A DNA stretch of 64,000 bases, taken from Xanthobacter autotrophicus Py2 (lineage in GTDB: Bacteria; Pseudomonadota; Alphaproteobacteria; Rhizobiales; Xanthobacteraceae). The first letter of the stretch is position 1. Every line of letters starts with the position of its first letter. The notes under the pieces are model-generated. The model saw only the letters and a program-made list of their open reading frames with translations. It made no database searches and was not told the origin of the DNA. The stretch covers positions 4,637,501 to 4,701,500 of the forward strand of contig CP000781.1 in NCBI GenBank assembly GCA_000017645.1. The letters are read 5' to 3'. Made by a program: the position numbers and the translations under genes. This document shows, piece after piece, positions 27,803 to 35,423 of this stretch.

Positions 27803-28759
27803 ATGCTGAACGCTGCCCTCGCCAGCCCCCTCGCCGCCCCACCCGTGCTGCCTCGCGCGCCGCAGGTGGCGCTGCTTGCGGACGGGCGCCGGCTGCACCT
27901 GAACGATGGTCCCATCGACCTCGTCGTGGAGGCGAGCGGCGATCCCCGGCAGGTGGCGACGGCCTACCGCGCGGCGGTGGCGCGCTTCACCGGCCTGCTG
28001 GACGCGCTGTGCGCGGAACTGCCCTTGCTGCGCCGTCCCGCCTATGCGGGGGCCTGTCCGCTGGACGGGAAAGTGGCCCGGCGCATGTGGGCTGCGGTCG
28101 AGCCCCACGCGCGGGCCGGCTTCATCACCCCCATGGCGGCGGTTGCCGGCGCGGTGGCCGAGGAGGTGCTGGAAGCGCTGGCTTTGCCCGGCATCACCCG
28201 CGCCTATGTGAACAATGGCGGCGACATCGCCCTTCATCTGGCGCCGGGGGCCGACTATGTGGCGGGCCTCGTGGATCGCCCGGACCAGCCCCGCCTCATC
28301 GGCACGGCGCGGGTGAGCGCGGAGGGTCCGGTGCGCGGCATCGCCACCTCGGGCTGGCGCGGGCGCAGCTTTTCCCTCGGCATCGCCGATGCCGTCACCG
28401 TGCTTGCCCCCACCGCCGCGGCGGCGGACGCGGCGGCAACCGTCATCGCCAATGGGGTGAACCTGCCCGGCCATCCCGGCATTGTCCGTATGGCCGCCCG
28501 CGACGTGCAGAGCGACAGCGACCTCGGCCCGCTGAAGGTGACGCGCGCCGTGCCACAGCTTTCCCCCGCCGAGATCCACGAGGCGCTGGCCGAGGGCCTC
28601 GCCTGCGCCTCCGCCCTCGTAGGGCGGGGCCTCATCTCCTCCGCCGCGCTGCATCTGCAGGGTGCGAGCGTTTCCACCGATCCGGCCGATGGGAAGTTCC
28701 CCGGCCGCTCCGTTTTGTCCCTCGCCCGCCAACAAGAAAGCGAAGCAGCTCATGCCTGA
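27803..28759 (+). CDS. UPF0280/ApbE-like protein, candidate flavin transferase for Hnr
   Basis: About 318 residues with the core of the ApbE-like fold: VNNGGDIAL (136-144), ATSGWRGRS (181-189) and ADAAATVIAN (208-217). These correspond to the flavin- and Mg-binding motifs of ApbE (NxGGD, TSG, ADAxAT). No lipoprotein signal is present, so it should be cytoplasmic, like its neighbour Hnr. It starts five bases after hnr, and its stop overlaps the next start by eight bases. UPF0280 proteins lack an established function. The location next to a covalent flavoenzyme suggests flavinylation; this is inference. Confidence 0.7.
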   Translation: MLNAALASPLAAPPVLPRAPQVALLADGRRLHLNDGPIDLVVEASGDPRQVATAYRAAVARFTGLLDALCAELPLLRRPAYAGACPLDGKVARRMWAAVEPHARAGFITPMAAVAGAVAEEVLEALALPGITRAYVNNGGDIALHLAPGADYVAGLVDRPDQPRLIGTARVSAEGPVRGIATSGWRGRSFSLGIADAVTVLAPTAAAADAAATVIANGVNLPGHPGIVRMAARDVQSDSDLGPLKVTRAVPQLSPAEIHEALAEGLACASALVGRGLISSAALHLQGASVSTDPADGKFPGRSVLSLARQQESEAAHA

Positions 28760-29336
28760 GGTCAAGATTCGCAAGCAGGTCCGGATCGTGGAGGAGATCT
28801 TCCACGAAGGCGGCCCCGTCGCCGCCACGCCGCGCCGCCGGGCCGCCATCGTCACGGTCATCGAGAACCCCTATGCCGGTCGCTATGTGGAGGACATCGC
28901 GCCCTTCATGGAGGACCTGAAGCCGCTGGGCGTCGCCATGGCGAAGGAACTGGTGGTGGCCCTCGGTGGCGATCCCAAGGCGGTGGACGGCTACGGCAAG
29001 GGCGCCATCGTGGGCGCCGCCGGCGAGATCGAGCACGGCGCCCTGTGGCATGTGCCCGGCGGCTACGCCATGCGCGAGGCGCTGGGCGACGCACTTGCCA
29101 TCGTGCCCTCCACCAAGAAGGTGGGCGGGCCGGGCACGCGCCTCGACGTGCCGGTGACCCATAGCGATGCCTCCTATGTGCGCAGCCACTTCGACGCCAT
29201 GGAGGTCGGCGTCTCCGACGCCCCCCGGGCCGACGAGATCGCTTTGGTGCTGGTGATGACCTGCGGGCCCCGCGTCCATGCCCGCGTGGGCGGCCTTGCA
29301 GCCGCCGACATCTCCAAGCGGGACGGCCTGCGATGA
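28752..29336 (+). CDS. DUF1185 (AA_synth family) protein 1, function unknown
   Basis: About 194 residues. It resembles its downstream neighbour throughout: KIRKxVxIVEE at the start, RRAAIVTVIENPYAGRYVED, then YGKGAIVGAAGEIEHGALWH, VPSTKK and THSDASYVRSHFDAMEVGVS. The family label amino acid synthesis (PF06684) reflects old annotation, not a known reaction. No metal or nucleotide motif is evident. Position between hnr and the importer suggests a step in, or protection of, the nicotinate pathway. It overlaps the UPF0280 stop by eight bases and the next start as ATGA. Confidence 0.8.
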   Translation: MPEVKIRKQVRIVEEIFHEGGPVAATPRRRAAIVTVIENPYAGRYVEDIAPFMEDLKPLGVAMAKELVVALGGDPKAVDGYGKGAIVGAAGEIEHGALWHVPGGYAMREALGDALAIVPSTKKVGGPGTRLDVPVTHSDASYVRSHFDAMEVGVSDAPRADEIALVLVMTCGPRVHARVGGLAAADISKRDGLR

Positions 29337-29917
29337 GCGCGAAAATCCGCAAGATCGTCACCATCGTCGAGGAGACGCGGACCGAGATGGGTCGCGCCGT
29401 CTCCCCGCCCACCCGCCGGGCGGCGGCGGTGGCGGTGATCGAGAACCCGTTCGCCGGCACCTATGTGGACGACCTCTCCGACCTCATCGCCATGGGCGAG
29501 GAGCTGGGCGGCCTGCTGGCGGCCCGCGCCGTGGCCGCGCTCGGCATCGAGGGGCCGGCGGCGCAGAGCTACGGCAAGGCCGCGCTGGTGGGCGAGAACG
29601 GCGAGCTGGAGCACGCGGCCGCGCTCTTGCATCCCAAGATGGGCGCGCCGGTGCGCGCGGTGCTCGGCAAGGGCGCGGCGCTCATTCCCTCGTCCAAGCG
29701 GCGGGGCGGTCTTGGCGCGGAGCTGGACATTCCGTTGGGACACAAGGACGCTGCCTTCGTGCGCAGCCATTTCGACGGCATGCAGGTGAGCATTGCCGAT
29801 GCGCCCCGCGCCAACGAGATCGTGGTGGCGGTGGCGGTCACCGATTCCGGCCGGCCGCTGCCGCGCGTCGGCGGGCTGAAGGCGGACGAGATCAAGGGTG
29901 AGGACGGCTTGCGCTGA
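29333..29917 (+). CDS. DUF1185 (AA_synth family) protein 2, function unknown
   Basis: About 194 residues, the same length as protein 1 and clearly a paralogue: TIVEE, RRAAAVAVIENPFAGTYVDD, YGKAALVGENGELEHAAALL, IPSSKRRG and GHKDAAFVRSHFDGMQVSIA. The pair is translationally coupled (ATGA), so it may form a heteromer. Residues identical in both (EE, R-R-A-A, V-I-E-N-P, Y-G-K, E-H, V-R-S-H-F-D, D-A-P-R-A, E-I) are candidates for the active or binding site. No reaction can be read from sequence. Confidence 0.8.
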   Translation: MSAKIRKIVTIVEETRTEMGRAVSPPTRRAAAVAVIENPFAGTYVDDLSDLIAMGEELGGLLAARAVAALGIEGPAAQSYGKAALVGENGELEHAAALLHPKMGAPVRAVLGKGAALIPSSKRRGGLGAELDIPLGHKDAAFVRSHFDGMQVSIADAPRANEIVVAVAVTDSGRPLPRVGGLKADEIKGEDGLR

Positions 29918-29970
29918 ACCGGACGGCGCAGCCTGTAGTGCAGGACTTCGGATCAAGAGGGGAACAGCAC

Positions 29971-31179
29971 ATGAAGAAACTCATCGGCGCAACTTTCGGG
30001 GCGACCTTCGCCGCCCTGCTGCTCGCCTCCGGTGCCGCGAAGGCGCTCGAAGGCGAGATCAAGGTGGGCGAGATCAATTCCTATTCGGCGCTGCCCGCCT
30101 TCACCGAGCCCTATCGCAAGGGCATGGAACTGGCGCTGAAGGAGATCAACGACGCCGGCGGCATCAAGGGCAAGAAGCTGGTCATCATCTCCAAGGATGA
30201 CGGCGGCAAGCCCGCCGACGCCCTCACCGCCGCCAACGAGCTGGTCTCGCGCGACGGCGTGGTGATGATCTCCGGCGGCTTCCTTTCCAACGTGGGCCTC
30301 GCGCTGGCGGACTTCGCCAAGCAGAAGCAGGTGGTCTACATCGCCGCCGAGCCGCTCACCGACGCCATCGTCTGGTCGAAGGGCAACGACTACACCTTCC
30401 GCCTGCGCACCTCCAACTACATGCAGGCCGCCATGCTGGCGGAAGAGGCGGCCAAGCTCCCCGCCAAGAAGTGGGCCACCATCGCCCCCAATTATGAATT
30501 CGGCCAGTCGTTCGTGGCCGTGTTCAAGGAGCTGCTGAAGAAGAAGCGCCCGGACGTGGAGTTCGTGGCCGAGCAGTGGCCGCCGCTCAACAAGATCGAC
30601 GCCGGCCCGGTGCTGCAGGCCATCGACGCCGCCAAGCCCGACGCCATCCTCAACGCCACCTTCGCCGGCGACCTGGTTAAGCTGGTGCGCGAGGGCAATA
30701 CCCGCGGCATCTTCAAGGACCGCGCGGTGGTGAGCTATCTCACCGGCGAGCCGGAATATCTCGACCCGCTGAAGACCGAGACGCCGGAAGGCTGGATCGT
30801 CACCGGCTATCCCTGGTACGGCATCAAGACCGCCGAGCACCAGGCGTTCCTCGACGCCTACCAGCAGCTCCACAAGGACTATCCGCGCCTCGGCTCCATC
30901 GTCGGCTACTCGACGGTGAAGTCCATCGCGGCGGTGCTGAAGGCCACCGACGACCACACCACCGACGGCATCGTCAAGGCCATGAAGAACCTGAAGGTTT
31001 CCACCCCCTTCGGCGACATCGTCTATCGCGCCGCCGACCACCAGTCGACGCTGGGCGCCTATATCGGCACCACCGCGCAGCAGGACGGCAAGGGCGTGAT
31101 GGTGAACTTCACCTTCAAGCCCGGCGCCGACTACCTGCCGCCGGAAGCCGAAGCCGCCAAGCTGCGCCCGGCGAACTGA
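29971..31179 (+). CDS. Periplasmic substrate-binding protein of a branched-chain-amino-acid-type ABC importer
   Basis: About 402 residues. The signal peptide is MKKLIGATFGATFAALLLAS followed by GAAKALEG. The mature domain begins IKVGEINSYSALPAFTEPYR and is a LivJ/Peripla_BP_6 type protein (MELALKEINDAGGIKGKKL, then VISKDDGGKPADALTAANEL). A good ribosome site AGGGGA precedes the ATG at 29971. Such proteins often bind aromatic acids or amides in degradation clusters. Here nicotinate or 6-hydroxynicotinate is the likely ligand by context only. A hairpin-rich repeat element follows. Confidence 0.88.
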   Translation: MKKLIGATFGATFAALLLASGAAKALEGEIKVGEINSYSALPAFTEPYRKGMELALKEINDAGGIKGKKLVIISKDDGGKPADALTAANELVSRDGVVMISGGFLSNVGLALADFAKQKQVVYIAAEPLTDAIVWSKGNDYTFRLRTSNYMQAAMLAEEAAKLPAKKWATIAPNYEFGQSFVAVFKELLKKKRPDVEFVAEQWPPLNKIDAGPVLQAIDAAKPDAILNATFAGDLVKLVREGNTRGIFKDRAVVSYLTGEPEYLDPLKTETPEGWIVTGYPWYGIKTAEHQAFLDAYQQLHKDYPRLGSIVGYSTVKSIAAVLKATDDHTTDGIVKAMKNLKVSTPFGDIVYRAADHQSTLGAYIGTTAQQDGKGVMVNFTFKPGADYLPPEAEAAKLRPAN

Positions 31180-31184
31180 AGTTG

Positions 31185-31213
31185 TCTCCCTCCCCCGCAC
31201 GCGGGAGAGGGGG
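31185..31213. repeat. CCCTC...GAGGG palindrome after the binding-protein gene
   Basis: CCCTCCCCCGC/GCGGGAGAGGG is a short imperfect inverted repeat. Similar palindromes occur at about 31368-31390, 35483-35507 and 35577-35603. It is a second intergenic repeat type, distinct from the CGTCATG elements. Confidence 0.55.
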
Positions 31214-31233
31214 CAGGGCAGGACCATTCAAGC

Positions 31234-31344
31234 CGTCATGGCCGGGCTTGACCCGGCCATCCACGGGGACGGGCCGGGAACCAGGCTCCCAACGGAGCAC
31301 CCACGGCACGGCGTGGATGCCCGGGACAAGCCCGGGCATGACCG
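31234..31344. repeat. Composite REP-like element 2, inside the nicotinate operon
   Basis: The left arm (31234-31265) begins CGTCATGGCCGGGCTTGACC and ends GGCCATCCACG. The right arm (31312-31344) is its inverted relative, beginning CGTGGATGCCCGGGACAAGC and ending GGGCATGACCG. Each arm can fold alone, and the two can pair with each other. The 326-base gap 31180-31505 between the binding-protein and permease genes holds this element, two CCCTC palindromes and no gene. Confidence 0.8.
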
Positions 31345-31505
31345 TGGTGGAAAAAGTCGGGCGTTTCCCTCCCCCCACGCCGGGGGCAGGGCGGTGCAAA
31401 GCCAAAGCCAGGGCGCCCGCGCCCCGGCGCAAGACCCACCTCCCTCGACGGCGGCGGGTCCAAGACCAAAATCCTTTCCAGGCCGGTGAACGAGAGGCGA
31501 GACAA

Positions 31506-33398
31506 GTGGAATTCCTGTTGGTCCAGGCCCTGAGCGGGCTCGCCAGCGCCGCGTCGCTGTTTCTGGTGGCGTCGGGCCTGTCGATCATCTTCGGCGTGAC
31601 GCGCATTGTGAATTTCGCGCACGGCGCCTTCTACATGCTGGGCGCCTACGTGGCCTATGTGCTCACCACGCGCTTTGCCGGCCCCATCGGCTTCTGGGGC
31701 GCGATCCTCGCTGCCTCGGTCATCGTCGCGGCGCTGGGCGCGCTGATGGAAATGGTGCTGCTGCGCCGCATCTACCACGCTCCCGAACTGTTCCAGCTCC
31801 TCGCCACCTTCGGCGTGACGCTCATGGTGCAGGACCTGGTGGTGGTGATCTGGGGTCCCGAGGACCTGCTCGGCCCGCGCGCCCCCGGCCTTGCCGGCGC
31901 GGTCAGCCTGTTCGGCCGCATGGTGCCCACCTACGATCTGTTCCTGATGGTGCTTGGCCCGGTGGTGCTCGGCGCGCTGTGGTTGTTGTTCCACCAGACC
32001 CGCTGGGGCGTTCTGGTGCGCGCAGCGACGCAGGACCGCGAGATGGTGGCGGCCCTCGGCGTGAACCAGAAATGGCTCTTCACCGGTGTGTTCGCCCTCG
32101 GCGTCTTCCTCGCCGCGCTGGGCGGCGCCCTGCAGATCCCGCGCACCACGGTGACCCACACCATGGACCTCTCCGTCATCGTCGAGGTGTTCGTGGTGGT
32201 GGTCATCGGCGGGCTCGGCTCGGTGCTGGGGGCGTTCGTCGCCGCCATCATCGTGGCGGAGCTGAACGCCTTCGGCATTCTCATCCTGCCGCAGATCTCG
32301 CTCATCATGGTGTTCCTGGTGATGGCGGTGGTGCTGGTGGTGCGGCCCTGGGGCCTGTTCGGCAAGGCCGAGAGCGCGCCGCGCCCCGCCGCCGGCCTCA
32401 CCATCCGGCCGTGGCGGCCGTTCTCCACCGCCGAGCGGGTGGCGGTGGCCGTGGCGGTGGCGGCCGTGGCGACGCTGCCCTTCTTCCTCGGCAACTACGC
32501 CCTCACCGTCGGCGCGGAAATCCTCATCTTCGTGCTGTTCGCCGCCAGCCTGCATTTCATCATGACCGTGGGCGGCCTCGCCTCCTTCGGCCATGCCGCC
32601 TATTTCGGCCTCGGCGCGTATGGCGCGGCCTTCATGGTGAAGTTCCTCGGCGCGCCCATGGAGGCGGCCCTCATCGTCGGCCCGGCCCTTGGGCTGGTGG
32701 GGGCGGTGCTGTTCGGCTGGTTCTGCGTGCGGCTCTCGGGCGTCTATTTCGCCATGCTGACGCTGGCCTTCGCGCAGATCGCCTGGTCCGTGGCCTTCCA
32801 GTGGGTGGACGTGACCGGCGGCGATAACGGCCTGCTGGGCATCTGGCCCTCGGCGTGGGCGGCCAAGCCCCAGGGCTTCTTTTGGCTGGCGCTGGCGGTG
32901 GCGGTGATCGGCGTCGGCCTGTTGCGGATGCTGGTGTTCTCGCCCTTCGGCTACGGCCTGCGGGCGGTGCGCGACAGCACCCTGCGCGCAGAGGCCATCG
33001 GGCTGGATCGGGCGCGGCTACAGTGGGCCGCCTTCGTGGTCGCCGGCACCTTCGCCGGCATCGCCGGTGCGCTGTTTGCCTTCCTGAAGGGCTCGGTGTT
33101 CCCGGACTTCATGGGCATCCCGACCTCGGTGGACGGCCTTGTGATGGTGTTGCTCGGCGGCATCGAGACGGTGTCCGGCGCGGTGGTGGGGGCGGTGCTC
33201 TACAAGGCGCTCGCCATCTGGCTCATGAGCCAGACCGATCTCTCCAAGCTGGTGCTGGGGGCGGTGATCGTGGTGGTGGTGCTGGCCTTCCCGAAGGGGG
33301 TGGTGGGCTTCATCGAGGACATGCGCCACCGCTGGTTCGCTCCAAAGAAACCCACGGCCGAGGCGGCGGCCCTCGCCAAGGTGGAGGCCGCGCGATGA
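31506..33398 (+). CDS. Fused LivH-LivM permease of the ABC importer
   Basis: About 630 residues joining two permease subunits that are usually separate. Residues 1 to about 290 are LivH-like (ASLFLVASGLSIIFGVTRIV, NFAHGAFYMLGAYVAY, GGLGSVLGAFVAAIIVAELN). Residues 310-630 are LivM-like (GGLASFGHAAYFGLGAYGAA, RAVRDSTLRAEAIGLD, GIPTSVDGLVMVLLGG). The GTG at 31506 is chosen because it follows AGAGGCGAG and opens the first helix; the longer frame from 31182 would run through the REP element. It ends with an ATGA overlap into the ATPase gene. Confidence 0.9.
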   Translation: MEFLLVQALSGLASAASLFLVASGLSIIFGVTRIVNFAHGAFYMLGAYVAYVLTTRFAGPIGFWGAILAASVIVAALGALMEMVLLRRIYHAPELFQLLATFGVTLMVQDLVVVIWGPEDLLGPRAPGLAGAVSLFGRMVPTYDLFLMVLGPVVLGALWLLFHQTRWGVLVRAATQDREMVAALGVNQKWLFTGVFALGVFLAALGGALQIPRTTVTHTMDLSVIVEVFVVVVIGGLGSVLGAFVAAIIVAELNAFGILILPQISLIMVFLVMAVVLVVRPWGLFGKAESAPRPAAGLTIRPWRPFSTAERVAVAVAVAAVATLPFFLGNYALTVGAEILIFVLFAASLHFIMTVGGLASFGHAAYFGLGAYGAAFMVKFLGAPMEAALIVGPALGLVGAVLFGWFCVRLSGVYFAMLTLAFAQIAWSVAFQWVDVTGGDNGLLGIWPSAWAAKPQGFFWLALAVAVIGVGLLRMLVFSPFGYGLRAVRDSTLRAEAIGLDRARLQWAAFVVAGTFAGIAGALFAFLKGSVFPDFMGIPTSVDGLVMVLLGGIETVSGAVVGAVLYKALAIWLMSQTDLSKLVLGAVIVVVVLAFPKGVVGFIEDMRHRWFAPKKPTAEAAALAKVEAAR

Positions 33399-34177
33399 GC
33401 TTGCTGCTTCAGGTCGAGAACCTCGAAAAATCCTATGGCGGCGTCCATGCGGTGCGCGGCGTCACCTTCAGCCTGGAGGCCGGCACGCTTTTGGCCCTCA
33501 TCGGGCCCAACGGAGCGGGCAAGAGCACCTGCTTCAACATGCTGAACGGCCAGATCAAGCCCGATGCCGGCACCATCCGCATCGATGGCAAGGACATCCG
33601 GGGCCTGCCGCCGCGCGCGGTGTGGCGCCTCGGGGTGGGGCGCACCTTCCAGATCACCGCCACCTTTTCCTCCATGACGGTGCGGGAAAACGTGCAGGTG
33701 GCGCTGCTCTCCTTCCACGGCCTGATTACCCGCGTGTTCGGCTTCGCCGGCACAGCCTGCCGGGCCGAGGCGGAAGGCCTGCTGGAGCTGGTGGGCCTCA
33801 CCTCCCAGGCCGAGCGTCCGTGCGGGGAGCTGGCCTATGGGGACCTCAAGCGGCTGGAGCTGGCCGTCGCGCTCGCCAACCAGCCGCGCCTGCTGCTGAT
33901 GGACGAGCCCACCGCCGGCATGGCCCCAAAGGAGCGGGTGGAGCTGATGCGCCTCACCGCCGAGATCGCGCGGGAGAAGGGCATCGGCGTGCTCTTCACC
34001 GAGCACGACATGGATGTGGTGTTCGAGCACGCCGACGCGGTGATGGTGCTGAACCGCGGCCAGCTCATCGCCCGCGGCACGCCGCTGGAGGTGCGCCGCG
34101 ACCCGCAGGTCCGCGCCATCTATCTGGGCGAAGGCCTGCTCTACGACGCCCGGCATCGCGAGGGATCTGCCGCATGA
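33395..34177 (+). CDS. LivG-type ABC ATPase
   Basis: About 260 residues. Walker A is GPNGAGKST, and the LivG-type loop RTFQITATFSSMTVRENVQV follows. The C-loop is divergent (CGELAYGDLKRLELAVAL in place of LSYGxQ). Walker B is LLLMDEPTAGMAPKE, with the switch histidine in FTEHDMDVVF. One of two ATPases of the importer. It is coupled to both neighbours by ATGA overlaps. Confidence 0.92.
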   Translation: MSLLLQVENLEKSYGGVHAVRGVTFSLEAGTLLALIGPNGAGKSTCFNMLNGQIKPDAGTIRIDGKDIRGLPPRAVWRLGVGRTFQITATFSSMTVRENVQVALLSFHGLITRVFGFAGTACRAEAEGLLELVGLTSQAERPCGELAYGDLKRLELAVALANQPRLLLMDEPTAGMAPKERVELMRLTAEIAREKGIGVLFTEHDMDVVFEHADAVMVLNRGQLIARGTPLEVRRDPQVRAIYLGEGLLYDARHREGSAA

Positions 34178-34878
34178 AACTCCAGGTCTCGAACCTCAAC
34201 AGCCATTACGGCCCCGCCCACATCCTCTACGACGTGGGGCTGGAGGTGGGCGCCGGCGAGGTGGTGGCGCTGCTCGGCCGCAACGGCGCCGGCAAGAGCA
34301 CCACCTTCCGCTCCATCGTCGGCCTCGTGCCCCAGCGCGCCGGCACGGTGGTGTTCGACGGGGAAGATGTCTCCACCCTGCCCACCTATGAGATCGTGCG
34401 CCGTGGCCTCGGCTACGTGCCGGAGGACCGGCGCATCTTCAACCAGCTCACGGTGGAAGAGAATTTCATGGTGGGCCGGCAGGCGCCGCGCGCGGGCGTC
34501 GCCACATGGAGCCCGGAGCAGCTTTATGTGCTGTTCCCCAACCTCGGCGAGATGCGCAAGCGCCCCGGCGGCCAGATGAGCGGCGGCGAGCAGCAGATGC
34601 TCACCATCGGCCGCACGCTCATGGGCAACCCCTCCCTCGTGCTTTTGGACGAGCCCTCCGAGGGCCTTGCGCCCAAGATCGTGGAGCAGATGGCCGACGC
34701 CATCCTCACCATGAAGAAACAGGGCCTCTCCATCGTCATCTCGGAGCAGAATCTGCACTTCGCGAAGCTGATCTCGGATCGCGCCTATATTATCGAGAAG
34801 GGGCGCATAAGGTTCTCTGGTACCATGGCGGACCTTGAGGCGAACCCCGAGATTCGCGACGCATATCTGGCGGTGTAG
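34174..34878 (+). CDS. LivF-type ABC ATPase
   Basis: About 234 residues. Walker A is GRNGAGKST, followed by the LivF hallmark LGYVPEDRRIFNQLTVEENF. The signature is MSGGEQQMLTIGRTLMGNP and Walker B is LVLLDEPSEGLAPKI. The His of the switch loop is replaced by Gln in VISEQNLHFA, as is usual in LivF proteins. It completes the importer (binding protein, fused permease, two ATPases). It ends two bases before the MarR gene. Confidence 0.92.
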   Translation: MKLQVSNLNSHYGPAHILYDVGLEVGAGEVVALLGRNGAGKSTTFRSIVGLVPQRAGTVVFDGEDVSTLPTYEIVRRGLGYVPEDRRIFNQLTVEENFMVGRQAPRAGVATWSPEQLYVLFPNLGEMRKRPGGQMSGGEQQMLTIGRTLMGNPSLVLLDEPSEGLAPKIVEQMADAILTMKKQGLSIVISEQNLHFAKLISDRAYIIEKGRIRFSGTMADLEANPEIRDAYLAV

Positions 34879-34880
34879 GC

Positions 34881-35423
34881 ATGGCTCCAAAAAAAACCGC
34901 ACAGGTAAAGCCGGCACAGGCGAAGGCCGCGGCGGTTAAGGCCGAGCCGGTTAAGGCCGAGCCGGCGGACGCTGCGCCCGCCCGCCGTCCGGCGCGGCGC
35001 GCCAAGGCCACCGCGCCCTATATCCTCGACGAGCAGGTGGGCTTCATGCTGCGGCAGGTGGCCCAGCGCCATGCCACCCTGTTCACGGCGCGCATCGGCG
35101 ACGATCTCACCATGACTCAATGGGCTGCGCTGGCGAAGCTGGCCGAGACCGGCCCCTGCTCGCAGAACCTTCTGGGCCGCCACACCGCCATGGATGCCGC
35201 CACCATCAAAGGCGTGGTGGACCGCCTCGCGCGGCGCGGCTTCGTGGAGACCCGGCCGGACCCGGAGGACGCGCGGCTCCTCGTGGTGTTGCCCACCGAG
35301 GCGGGACGCGCGGTGATCGCCCGCGCCACCCCCAACGCCTTCGCCATCACCGAGGAGACGCTGGCGCCGCTTGATCCCGCCGAGCGCGCCACGCTGCTGA
35401 AGCTGCTGGCGCGGCTGCGGTAG
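34881..35423 (+). CDS. MarR-family regulator, probable NicR-like repressor of the nicotinate genes
   Basis: About 180 residues. The first 45 or so are a basic Lys/Ala/Pro/Glu-rich extension with a tandem repeat (VKAEPVKAEP). A MarR winged-helix domain follows, with MTQWAALAKLAETGPCSQNL, TAMDAATIKGVVDRLARRGF and the wing RPDPEDARLLVVLPTEAGRA. In Pseudomonas putida, nicotinate catabolism is repressed by the MarR protein NicR, which responds to 6-hydroxynicotinate. By context this protein should bind the four operator copies. As the last gene of the hnr operon it would regulate itself. Confidence 0.8.
   Translation: MAPKKTAQVKPAQAKAAAVKAEPVKAEPADAAPARRPARRAKATAPYILDEQVGFMLRQVAQRHATLFTARIGDDLTMTQWAALAKLAETGPCSQNLLGRHTAMDAATIKGVVDRLARRGFVETRPDPEDARLLVVLPTEAGRAVIARATPNAFAITEETLAPLDPAERATLLKLLARLR

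Noticed and set aside
31182..31505. An N-terminal extension of the fused permease reading through the REP-like element
   Set aside because: The extension encodes repeat DNA with no conserved residues; the GTG at 31506 has a ribosome site and starts at the first membrane helix.
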